A stretch of 6,152 nucleotides of DNA, taken from positions 1-6,152 of the forward strand of contig DAOUTV010000120.1 of assembly GCA_030668505.1 (NCBI GenBank). The letters run 5' to 3'. A model generated the notes under the pieces. It made no database searches, was not told the DNA's origin, and saw only the letters and a program-made list of their open reading frames with translations. Below are positions 1-5,207 of the stretch, piece by piece (position 1 is the first letter of the stretch; each line of letters begins with the position of its first letter). The translations under genes were made by a program, and so were the position numbers. The DNA comes from Desulfobacterales bacterium. Its GTDB lineage: Bacteria > Desulfobacterota > Desulfobacteria > Desulfobacterales > C00003060.

Positions 1-2
1 CA

Positions 3-386
3 TGGACGGCTTCCGGACTTGTTCTTTCCTGCACCGACTGCCACGAGCCTCATGGGGCGCCCAACGAGATGTTGGTTAGAGGGGAAGTAAATGGAGCACA
101 GGTAACTATTGGTTCTATTGGTTCCGATGATGCGGACTTGGCGGAATTGTGCCTAAGATGTCACCAGAACGACATATGGAGTATTCATCACACTGATAGC
201 GGCAATGCCAATGCACCATATACTGGTGGTGCGGATTGTGATGATTGCCACTTCTTTGGCTGGAATACGGGTCCGACGTCAATTTGCAGTAACTGCCATT
301 TTCATGGTGGGGATGACAGTTGGCTGCAAACTTCACCATACATAGCAAACGGCAATCTCCATTACACCGGGAGGCGCACATTTTAG
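3..386 (+). CDS. Multiheme c-type cytochrome, C-terminal part (5' end outside window)
   Basis: The reading frame is open from the window edge, so the gene is cut at its 5' end and 127 residues remain. The ATG at base 69 is internal, because the codons before it already encode a heme site. There are four CxxCH heme c motifs: CTDCH (residues 10-14 of the visible part), CLRCH (50-54), CDDCH (79-83) and CSNCH (95-99). The first continues as CTDCHEPHG, typical of the doubled-CXXCH cytochrome families. Such proteins are exported, have hemes attached in the periplasm, and act as electron carriers, often at or outside the outer membrane. A barrel gene and a second multiheme cytochrome follow on the same strand, which suggests the extracellular or surface partner of an electron conduit. 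The TAG stop (384-386) is formed by the first three bases of an inverted-repeat element, so the native C-terminus (now ending TGRRTF) may have been altered. The heme-protein call is secure; the location is inferred. Confidence 0.9.
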   Translation, partial: WTASGLVLSCTDCHEPHGAPNEMLVRGEVNGAQVTIGSIGSDDADLAELCLRCHQNDIWSIHHTDSGNANAPYTGGADCDDCHFFGWNTGPTSICSNCHFHGGDDSWLQTSPYIANGNLHYTGRRTF

Positions 387-406
387 AAGCTGTTTCAAAA
401 CCCTTT
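384..406. repeat. Left terminal inverted repeat of the 384-575 element
   Basis: These 23 bases are the exact reverse complement of 553-575. Matching stops at both edges: 383 and 576 do not pair, nor do 407 and 552. The outer three bases are the TAG stop codon of the upstream cytochrome gene. Confidence 0.9.
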
Positions 407-455
407 TCCTTGGTCTGTTTGGCCATTTTTGAAAGTTCTAAGCTCACTTCGCTAA

Positions 456-490
456 AACTGTAAAACTCGGGCTAACGCCCTCAAACAGTT
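456..490. repeat. Central stem-loop of the 384-575 element
   Basis: AACTGT (456-461) pairs with ACAGTT (485-490), and GGGC (469-472) pairs with GCCC (477-480) around the loop TAAC. Unpaired bases separate the two stems. The hairpin lies close to the midpoint of the element, as expected if the whole unit folds into one long imperfect palindrome. Confidence 0.6.
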
Positions 491-552
491 ACGATTTTTG
501 ACGCTTCGCTTTGCTAAGAACTTTTGGCAAAAACAGCCAAAATGGAGTCGTC

Positions 553-575
553 AAAGGGTTTTGAAACAGCTTCTA
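553..575. repeat. Right terminal inverted repeat of the 384-575 element
   Basis: This is the exact reverse complement of 384-406 and ends GAAACAGCTTCTA. It stands 40 bases before the start codon of the barrel gene, so any promoter or leader specific to that gene must lie in the short 576-615 gap or within the element. Confidence 0.9.
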
Positions 576-615
576 TCTTGATTATTTTACATCACAGATA
601 AGTGAGAAAATCAGA

Positions 616-2004
616 ATGAGTAAGAAGCGACATTTGTTGTGCAACTTATATAGTTATCTCTTTGTGTTTTTCTGGTTGTTTTCGGGTTCTTTTGCAGAAC
701 TTGCCATTGCGGATGAAGGCTCACTATCCCTATCAGGTCTACTTCAGCTGCGCTATGATGGGCGTTATCTATCTGACGATGAGGGTGAGGATCACAAGCT
801 TCATCAGACTGTGGATATTAACATTAAAGAGAATAAGTGGGGGCATTTCAGATTTACCTTAGCCGGAGATATGATAGAGGACATTGACTCCGAAGACGAT
901 GATCAAAGCGATAGAACCAGGACTATCCATGATACCTGGGACTCTTCTAGTCATGGATATCTATATATCTGTCAGGCAGAGATATATGAGTTGGGTCGTC
1001 TAAATTACGCCCGTTTCGGGAGACAATATGTGAATCATGAGCTTGCTACTACCCATCTCGATGGACTGAATTTCTCACTTGACCTTGAGCTCTTTGGTAT
1101 GCAAATCAGACCCTTTGCCTATGCCGGCATCCCTGTTCGCCTTTATGAGGATGGCCACTACTGGGATGCTACGGAGGTTGGGGGGGGTGCTCATATCCAT
1201 TTAGATAGATCTACGAAAATAACTCTTGAATATCAGGTCATCGAGGAAGACCCCGATATTGTGGGAACATACAGGGAAAGCGGAAAAGAGCGCTATGAAC
1301 AGTCTGCATTTGCAATCAGGCGGTCTTTACTTCACAAGGGCTATGGCTATATCTCCCTTTTTCTGCTCGATAACTCCCCAAAGAATATAAATACTAGGTT
1401 TTCTCTCTTAGTCGACAGACTGGATCTTGACATTGATGCTTCATACTTTTACCAATTTAAAGAAATAAGCGAAACGCCAACATCATCTCCATATTATACT
1501 GGCTTGACCGGAACGATAAAGCCGTACCACAGCTTCACCCTGGACGTCATGAAGGGGGTTTACAAGGATCGTATCTGGGTTTCAGCGGGAACACAATGGA
1601 GACTACTGGATTCGGGTGAGGACGAGACAGAGTTCAACCATTCCTACAATAATCAATATTTGGCTCTGATAATAGATGATCTGCTAATGAAAAACGTACA
1701 GCTTTCACTACAGGCTGATTTCTGGCAGGTGATGGACAGCGATAATGATGATGAGATATTAAGTTTCGGCGGAGAGATAGCATATGAGAAGCCTAAAACC
1801 ATCAATGTTTCGTTGGGCTCTTTCTACTCACTTTACAAATATGACTACTTTGCAGATACCGGGGAGAAGACCGACGTATATACAATTTATTCCGATGTTC
1901 GTTATTACATTCAACCCGGGTTATACTTTGATGCTCGCTATGAATTAGACATATATGATATTCACGAGCATCGATTTGTAGCCACGCTAGGTATTGAGAT
2001 CTAG
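616..2004 (+). CDS. Predicted outer-membrane beta-barrel (porin-like) protein of a cytochrome cluster
   Basis: This 462-residue protein has a clear Sec signal peptide: basic MSKKRH, then a hydrophobic stretch at about 11-24, with cleavage likely after SFA (27) or AIA (32). The mature part has short alternating polar/hydrophobic, Tyr- and Phe-rich segments separated by polar turns, for example around 161-176, 241-251 and 397-460. It ends in a strand-like FVATLGIEI, the pattern of an outer-membrane barrel with many strands. Four strongly acidic stretches (53-59, 88-97, 332-339, 374-380) sit where loops are expected. I do not recognise a named family by sequence. It lacks the N-terminal CxxC seen in MtrB-type barrels; its only cysteines are C9 (in the signal peptide) and C119. 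Its length matches the smaller barrels of Geobacter-type conduits. With a multiheme cytochrome on each side, the likely role is the sheath that holds a cytochrome across the outer membrane. The ATG at 616 has only a weak Shine-Dalgarno. The barrel call is strong; the conduit role rests on context. Confidence 0.78.
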   Translation: MSKKRHLLCNLYSYLFVFFWLFSGSFAELAIADEGSLSLSGLLQLRYDGRYLSDDEGEDHKLHQTVDINIKENKWGHFRFTLAGDMIEDIDSEDDDQSDRTRTIHDTWDSSSHGYLYICQAEIYELGRLNYARFGRQYVNHELATTHLDGLNFSLDLELFGMQIRPFAYAGIPVRLYEDGHYWDATEVGGGAHIHLDRSTKITLEYQVIEEDPDIVGTYRESGKERYEQSAFAIRRSLLHKGYGYISLFLLDNSPKNINTRFSLLVDRLDLDIDASYFYQFKEISETPTSSPYYTGLTGTIKPYHSFTLDVMKGVYKDRIWVSAGTQWRLLDSGEDETEFNHSYNNQYLALIIDDLLMKNVQLSLQADFWQVMDSDNDDEILSFGGEIAYEKPKTINVSLGSFYSLYKYDYFADTGEKTDVYTIYSDVRYYIQPGLYFDARYELDIYDIHEHRFVATLGIEI

Positions 2005-2007
2005 GAG
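2003..2007 (+). promoter_or_regulatory. Shine-Dalgarno AGGAG that decides the start of the seven-heme cytochrome
   Basis: AGGAG overlaps the last two bases of the barrel's TAG stop and lies 6 bases before the ATG at 2014. The in-frame GTG at 2011 would leave only 3 bases, so 2014 is the better start. The overlap of stop and ribosome site points to translational coupling of barrel and cytochrome. Confidence 0.7.
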
Positions 2008-2013
2008 CAAGTG

Positions 2014-2631
2014 ATGTCACGATCAGGTCATATAATGGTTATTGCGGGAATAGCGATCATTTTATCAGTTGTGCTGTTCTTTTCACTTTCAACTTACGCT
2101 GAAAATGGTGACGGGGTGCCGCCGGAAACTGATTTGGAAAACCTTCAGTGCAAGGACTGTCACGGCCAGGACAGATTCTTACCATCATATCATAAGCCTG
2201 CGGGAAAGTGGAAAAAGAGACACGGCTACAGGGTAAACACTCTGGTGAAGCCCGGTCCCAGGATAAAGGAAAAGATTCCGTTGAAGCCTGGTCATGTATA
2301 TGACTGCGGTCTATGTCATGTTGATGATGCTTGCAGGAAATGTCATCAGCTAAATCGCCCAAAGAATCACACGGGTTTCTGGAGAATGAGGGGGCATGGT
2401 ATCAAGGCGTTAGCAGAGCGGGAATCGTGCGCCTATTGCCACGTTGAAACCTTTTGCGTCCGCTGTCACCAAAATACCAAGCCGATTAATCATCGCGGCA
2501 ATTGGAAAATGGCTCACGGCAAAGCCGTAGCTGGTGGACATACTGAGAGATGTTCAGTATGTCATCAACGAATAATTACAAGAGTACATGTTGGGGATTC
2601 GCCCCAATGTCTATTCTGTCACCCACGATAG
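2014..2631 (+). CDS. Seven-heme periplasmic c-type cytochrome
   Basis: The protein has 205 residues. Residues 7-28 form a hydrophobic signal segment with likely cleavage after STYA (29); it could instead remain as a membrane anchor. Seven CxxCH motifs follow: CKDCH 46-50, CGLCH 98-102, CRKCH 107-111, CAYCH 139-143, CVRCH 148-152, CSVCH 180-184 and CLFCH 199-203. Hemes therefore crowd about 175 mature residues. A module of a close heme pair followed by PxNHxGxW and a HG step is duplicated (98-129 and 139-169), and a third, degenerate copy of its tail is at 60-71 (HKPAGKWKKRHG). Extra histidines in these tails are candidate distal heme ligands. The mature protein is rich in Lys and Arg. The gene starts 9 bases after the barrel's stop, so it is co-transcribed and probably provides the periplasmic electron entry to the barrel. 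The heme content is certain, the location is likely, and the partner is inferred. I do not recognise a specific gene name. Confidence 0.92.
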   Translation: MSRSGHIMVIAGIAIILSVVLFFSLSTYAENGDGVPPETDLENLQCKDCHGQDRFLPSYHKPAGKWKKRHGYRVNTLVKPGPRIKEKIPLKPGHVYDCGLCHVDDACRKCHQLNRPKNHTGFWRMRGHGIKALAERESCAYCHVETFCVRCHQNTKPINHRGNWKMAHGKAVAGGHTERCSVCHQRIITRVHVGDSPQCLFCHPR

Positions 2632-2827
2632 GCACTATATCTTTCCGGGGGCATTCGGCTTACATCTTAATCATAATGATGTTTCATCCAAAGCTGTTGA
2701 AGTCAGCAATAATGAGGATACCACAGAGAAAGGCAGAGAACATGATTTATGGTCTGCTTGACATCCTTGATTGCCTGTAATAGCCTCCTCTTAAATAGTC
2801 GCGGAGCGGTTCTATAACTTGTGTAAC

Positions 2828-2833
2828 AGGAGG
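2828..2833 (+). promoter_or_regulatory. Consensus Shine-Dalgarno AGGAGG of the MBL-fold gene
   Basis: AGGAGG lies 6 bases before the ATG at 2840. It rules out the longer in-frame start TTG at 2819, since that codon precedes the ribosome-binding site. Strong initiation is expected. Confidence 0.85.
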
Positions 2834-2839
2834 TTTGCT

Positions 2840-3553
2840 ATGCAAGAATACACGATTCATCCACTGGTGGTTGGAGCCAACGAAACAGACCAGGGAATCA
2901 TGACGTATCTTCGGGATTACGGACAAAGGATCTGGATTCCTATCTATGTCTTCTACATAAAAGGCGGTGACAAGAATGTCCTTGTAGACACGGGGCTCGA
3001 ACAGTTTGTAGTGCCCGATGAGGTGGGAAAAACCTATGGTTTTGATGTCCTTGAATTTGAGGATGCCCTTGCTACCGTGGGGCTCAGGCCCGAGGACATA
3101 GATGTGATCATTCACACTCATCTTCACAATGATCACTGCGAAAACGATTACAAATGCCCTCGTGCCAAGGTGTATGTTCAAAGGGCGGAGATGGACTTCT
3201 TCAGGAGCCCCCACCCGATCGACCACAGGTATTACCCGGATGTTCTGGATGGGGTTGATGTAGTTGAGGTGGAAGGGGACGCGAACATCCTCGACGGGAT
3301 CGATGTAATTTATAGCCCAGGGCACACGGTCGGCGGCCAGTCCGTGGCCATCAATACATCAGAAGGCAAGGCAATTATCACGGGGTTTTGCTGTAATGAC
3401 AAGAACTTTCCGGCCACAGGGCCGGCAATAGCCCCGGGGGTCCACATCAATGTAATAGAGGCCTACGATAGCATCCAAAAGATCAAGGAGATGGCTGACG
3501 TCTTGATCCCCCTTCATGATCTTTCAATCGGGAAGATGAAAACTATCCCCTAA
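2840..3553 (+). CDS. Metallo-beta-lactamase-fold hydrolase, AHL-lactonase-like family
   Basis: This 237-residue soluble protein has no signal peptide, so it is probably cytoplasmic. The fold is shown by VLVDTG (47-52), the metal motif HTHLHNDH (92-99, containing HxHxDH), the SPGHTVGGQ segment with H162, and a C-terminal LIPLHD with H226. Order, spacing and length match the single-domain MBL group that includes N-acyl homoserine lactonases such as AiiA and relatives with unknown substrates. In those enzymes a bridging Asp normally follows strand 'xxTGD'. Here the segment reads IITGFCCND (179-187), with Phe183 at the Asp position and two cysteines after it. D187, C184 or C185 could serve as substitute ligands, or the site may hold one metal. 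The gene stands alone between repeat-rich gaps and is convergent with the oxidoreductase operon, so context does not give the substrate. Hydrolase fold near certain; quorum-quenching activity not established. Confidence 0.88.
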   Translation: MQEYTIHPLVVGANETDQGIMTYLRDYGQRIWIPIYVFYIKGGDKNVLVDTGLEQFVVPDEVGKTYGFDVLEFEDALATVGLRPEDIDVIIHTHLHNDHCENDYKCPRAKVYVQRAEMDFFRSPHPIDHRYYPDVLDGVDVVEVEGDANILDGIDVIYSPGHTVGGQSVAINTSEGKAIITGFCCNDKNFPATGPAIAPGVHINVIEAYDSIQKIKEMADVLIPLHDLSIGKMKTIP

Positions 3554-3638
3554 CCCGGACAAGCCGGAGCCAAATCCTAAACTCGAATATCTAAATCCGA
3601 AACAAATCCGAATATCAAATGACAAAATGACCGAAACT

Positions 3639-3665
3639 AACCCTGGGCCCAGACCGGGTTTTTCT
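3639..3665 (+). terminator. Probable rho-independent terminator of the MBL-fold gene
   Basis: AACCC-T-GG (3639-3646) pairs with CCGGGTT (3654-3660), with one bulged T and a 7-base loop. The stem runs into a T tract (3659-3663) followed by CTCT. It starts 85 bases after the stop codon. The bulge lowers confidence. Confidence 0.5.
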
Positions 3666-3667
3666 CT

Positions 3668-3700
3668 CCCTGGCATTTTCCGGCTTCTGTAGCGCCAGGG
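3668..3700. repeat. Short inverted repeat (7-bp arms)
   Basis: CCCTGGC (3668-3674) is the exact reverse complement of GCCAGGG (3694-3700), with a 19-base spacer. It sits at the middle of the larger inverted repeat and has no T tract on either side, so it is not an obvious terminator. Confidence 0.55.
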
Positions 3701-3764
3701 CGGGCACGTTGGAAATTCGATGTTTTTGTCATTTGAACATTTTTATTCTTATCATTTGTTTCGG

Positions 3765-3792
3765 ATTTCGTGTTTTTGATTTCGTGTTTTTG
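3765..3792. repeat. Tandem repeat, 2 x 14 bp
   Basis: The unit ATTTCGTGTTTTTG occurs twice without interruption (3765-3778 and 3779-3792). The reverse-complement core, CACGAAAT, also occurs in the repeat element between the two oxidoreductase genes at 5208-5357. Confidence 0.85.
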
Positions 3793-3816
3793 ACCGAAAA
3801 AACAGGGTTTTCGGTC
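3792..3816. repeat. Stem-loop just beyond the 3' end of the minus-strand operon
   Basis: GACCGAAAA (3792-3800) pairs exactly with TTTTCGGTC (3808-3816) around a 7-base loop. Read on the minus strand it begins 10 bases after the stop of the Mth938-domain gene. It could end or stabilise that transcript, but the bases after it are AAAAACAC rather than a T run, so a classic terminator is doubtful. Confidence 0.5.
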
Positions 3817-3826
3817 AAGCTCTTAG

Positions 3827-4168
3827 TCAGCAGGTGAGATGAAAGCCAGCGACAAGCTTTTTCCCCTCTTTCAGAAGCCGATTGTAAGTGTCACAAGCTG
3901 ATGCGGTTTTTTGGATCAGGACCTTGACCCCCCGCTCTTGGAACTCGGACTGCACCGCCTTTGATACTCGCATAGCGCCAAAACCGGTCCCGAAGATGCA
4001 AATCTCGGCATCTGAATTCAAAAGATCCTGCACATCGTTTACTTCCACAAGGTGACCTTGGCCCCGCCACCAGTCCGGCACCACTCTTTCGCCTATAAGC
4101 TTGATGTCGTGCCCGTAACCCTTCCCATCGATTTCAATGTGGCCAAAGCGGTACGATTCAATCTTCAT
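3827..4168 (-). CDS. Mth938-domain (DUF498 / PF04430) protein
   Basis: This small 113-residue soluble protein is recognised by the family's layout: an N-terminal beta segment IESYRFGHIEIDGKGYGHDI (residues 3-22), a Trp-containing W33-W34-R, the glycine loop IFGTGFGAMRV (58-68), a KTASACDTYN segment (87-96) and the terminal FHLTC (109-113). Members are single-domain proteins with a Rossmann-like or unusual beta/alpha fold. Related domains occur in the mitochondrial complex I assembly factor NDUFAF3 and in AAMDC, and the bacterial function is not settled. The start was chosen at ATG 4168, because AGGGG (4179-4183) lies 10 bases upstream; the longer frame from TTG 4177 would leave one base of spacing. 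It is the last gene of the oxidoreductase operon, 16 bases after the ACT-protein stop, which suggests a chaperone or accessory role for that enzyme. That role is inference. Confidence 0.85.
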   Translation of the reverse strand: MKIESYRFGHIEIDGKGYGHDIKLIGERVVPDWWRGQGHLVEVNDVQDLLNSDAEICIFGTGFGAMRVSKAVQSEFQERGVKVLIQKTASACDTYNRLLKEGKKLVAGFHLTC

Positions 4169-4184
4169 GGCATACAAGCCCCTG

Positions 4185-4607
4185 CTACATGTTGTAAATC
4201 TTCTCGTCGTAAAGATTGATCCAGTTGTTTTTCAAGACCTTGACGGCTTTTTTGGTGTTGTCAACCTCCAGGATGAGAACCGTATCTTGTATTTCTATGC
4301 AGGGATAGATATGGAGAATATCGATGTTTTCAGAATGCAATAGCTTCAGGATTGTATTCAATCCGCCCGGATGATCCGGTACACGGGCAGCGATCACATC
4401 CACAATCTTGGCCTTGAAACCCAAGCCCGTCAAAACCGACATTGCTGCTTCCGGGTTGCTGACAATGAGTCGAAGAGAGGCTTTTTTATTCTCGGTGCCT
4501 ACCCAGAACGCGGAGACCCTAACATCGTTTTCATAAAGATGGCCGATGATGCGAGAAAGCTCACCTGTCCTGTTTTTGACTCCTATGACAATTTCCTTGA
4601 TAGTCAT
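4185..4607 (-). CDS. Tandem ACT-domain protein, probable amino-acid sensor
   Basis: This 140-residue soluble protein is made of two ACT domains and nothing else. The first (about 1-65) has the ligand-loop signature NRTGELSRI (12-20). The second (about 68-140) has VPDHPGGLNTIL (76-87). ACT domains bind amino acids or similar small ligands at domain interfaces and control enzymes allosterically. Free-standing double-ACT proteins of this size are often found beside 2-oxoacid or indolepyruvate ferredoxin oxidoreductases and aryl-CoA ligases. It follows the gamma subunit gene by 27 bases and precedes the Mth938 gene by 16, so it is part of the same transcript. A likely job is to tune oxidoreductase activity to the pool of the amino acid whose 2-oxoacid is used; the ligand cannot be read from the sequence. 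The ATG at 4607 has AAGGA about 10 bases upstream. Domain assignment is strong, regulatory role inferred. Confidence 0.88.
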   Translation of the reverse strand: MTIKEIVIGVKNRTGELSRIIGHLYENDVRVSAFWVGTENKKASLRLIVSNPEAAMSVLTGLGFKAKIVDVIAARVPDHPGGLNTILKLLHSENIDILHIYPCIEIQDTVLILEVDNTKKAVKVLKNNWINLYDEKIYNM

Positions 4608-4634
4608 GGCTAAGATTTCCTTTTAGTTCTGAGC

Positions 4635-5189
4635 TTACGAACCGGACAGCCCCTTTACAACCGCCGCTCCCTCCTTGAGGGCCAGTGTGTTCATCTTGTG
4701 TACCTTGGTGCCCTTTGTCTCAAAGATGCTCTTTACGCTTTTGATAACAGACTTCAAGGAAACCAAACCGGTCTTTTGGACAAAAGCGCCGATCATAACC
4801 ATATTTGCACTCCGGGCACTGCCCAGTCTCTCGGCAATGTTGTTAACCGGTATGGCCACCACTTGTATATCGCGACGTTTGGGCCGCTGTTCTACTAGGT
4901 CACTGTTTAAGAAGACGGTGCCTCCTGACTTGACCCCTCCCTCAAACCTCATCACAGAAGGGGTGTTCATCAATACAGCAAAGTCCGGAAAAGATGCTAC
5001 CGGAGAGGCGATCGGCTCATCGCTGACAGTAATGGTGCAATTGGCGGTTCCACCTCGCACCTCTGCCCCGTAGGAGGGAAGAAAGGTCACATGCTTGTCT
5101 TCGTGCATGCCCGAAGTTGCCAGCACATATCCCATCATCAGGACCCCCTGTCCGCCAAAGCCGGAAAATATGGTTTTGGTTATGCCCAT
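4635..5189 (-). CDS. korC: 2-oxoacid:ferredoxin oxidoreductase, gamma subunit
   Basis: This 184-residue protein carries the signatures of the POR/KOR gamma domain: SGFGGQGV (9-16) at the N-terminus, PSYGAEVRGGTANC (38-51), and ASFPDFAVLMNTPSV (65-79). Length is normal for a stand-alone gamma subunit. In this enzyme family the gamma subunit joins the alpha and TPP-binding beta subunits in the complex that turns a 2-oxoacid, CoA and oxidised ferredoxin into acyl-CoA, CO2 and reduced ferredoxin in the cytoplasm. The beta subunit gene lies upstream on the same strand, but a 167-base gap with an inverted-repeat element separates them, whereas these genes normally almost touch. The Shine-Dalgarno is weak: AAAAGG lies about 13 bases before the ATG. 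The substrate (2-oxoglutarate, branched-chain or other 2-oxoacid) cannot be settled from this subunit, so the symbol is by family resemblance. Confidence 0.9.
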   Translation of the reverse strand: MGITKTIFSGFGGQGVLMMGYVLATSGMHEDKHVTFLPSYGAEVRGGTANCTITVSDEPIASPVASFPDFAVLMNTPSVMRFEGGVKSGGTVFLNSDLVEQRPKRRDIQVVAIPVNNIAERLGSARSANMVMIGAFVQKTGLVSLKSVIKSVKSIFETKGTKVHKMNTLALKEGAAVVKGLSGS

Positions 5190-5207
5190 CGTGTCAAAAA
5201 ACCTTTT

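Larger units (their letters stand above)
384..575. mobile_element. MITE-like 192-bp inverted-repeat element without coding capacity
   Basis: The element is bounded by perfect 23-bp terminal inverted repeats at 384-406 and 553-575, the left one beginning TAGAAGCTGTTTCAAAACCC. The interior is also partly self-complementary: the block around 411-442 imperfectly matches the reverse complement of the block around 512-545, and a hairpin sits near the centre. No transposase or credible ORF lies inside. This structure fits a non-autonomous miniature transposable element or a large REP-type palindrome. No clear target-site duplication is visible: the left flank ends ACATTT and the right flank begins TCTTGA. 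It lies between the cytochrome and barrel genes and supplies the cytochrome's stop codon. If transcribed through, the RNA would fold into a long hairpin that could attenuate or protect the message. That role is inference. Confidence 0.8.
3593..3768. repeat. Imperfect long inverted repeat in the convergent intergenic region
   Basis: Two exact blocks are inverted across the gap in nested order. AAATCCGAAACAAAT (3593-3607) is the reverse complement of 3754-3768, and TCAAATGACAAAA (3615-3627) is the reverse complement of 3724-3736. The arms between the blocks differ in length, so this is a decayed or mosaic palindrome. No ORF lies inside. It encloses the probable terminator of the MBL gene and a second hairpin. 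Confidence 0.75.

Noticed and set aside
115..447. A 110-codon minus-strand ORF covering the cytochrome end and part of the inverted-repeat element
   Set aside because: The plus frame has four CxxCH heme motifs; the minus frame is Cys/His-rich only because it mirrors those codons, and it begins inside the repeat element.
384..575. The repeat element as a CRISPR unit or rho-independent terminator
   Set aside because: There is only one inverted pair and no series of equal spacers, and the right arm is not followed by a T tract.
2691..2740. The gap after the seven-heme gene as a decayed further cytochrome or insertion sequence remnant
   Set aside because: No CxxCH codon pattern, terminal repeats or transposase-like residues are seen in any frame of the gap.
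2550..2780. A 76-codon plus-strand ORF running from inside the seven-heme gene into the gap after it
   Set aside because: Its first third is out of frame with a certain cytochrome gene, it has no ribosome-binding site, and its residues show no domain or heme motif.
2758..2786. TTGACA at 2758-2763 as a -35 box for the MBL-fold gene
   Set aside because: No acceptable -10 box lies 16-18 bases downstream (TAGCCT at 17 bases matches only three of six positions), so the promoter is not supported.
2747..3325. A 192-codon minus-strand ORF opposite the MBL-fold gene
   Set aside because: The plus strand has a consensus ribosome site and a full set of metal-binding motifs; the antisense frame has none.
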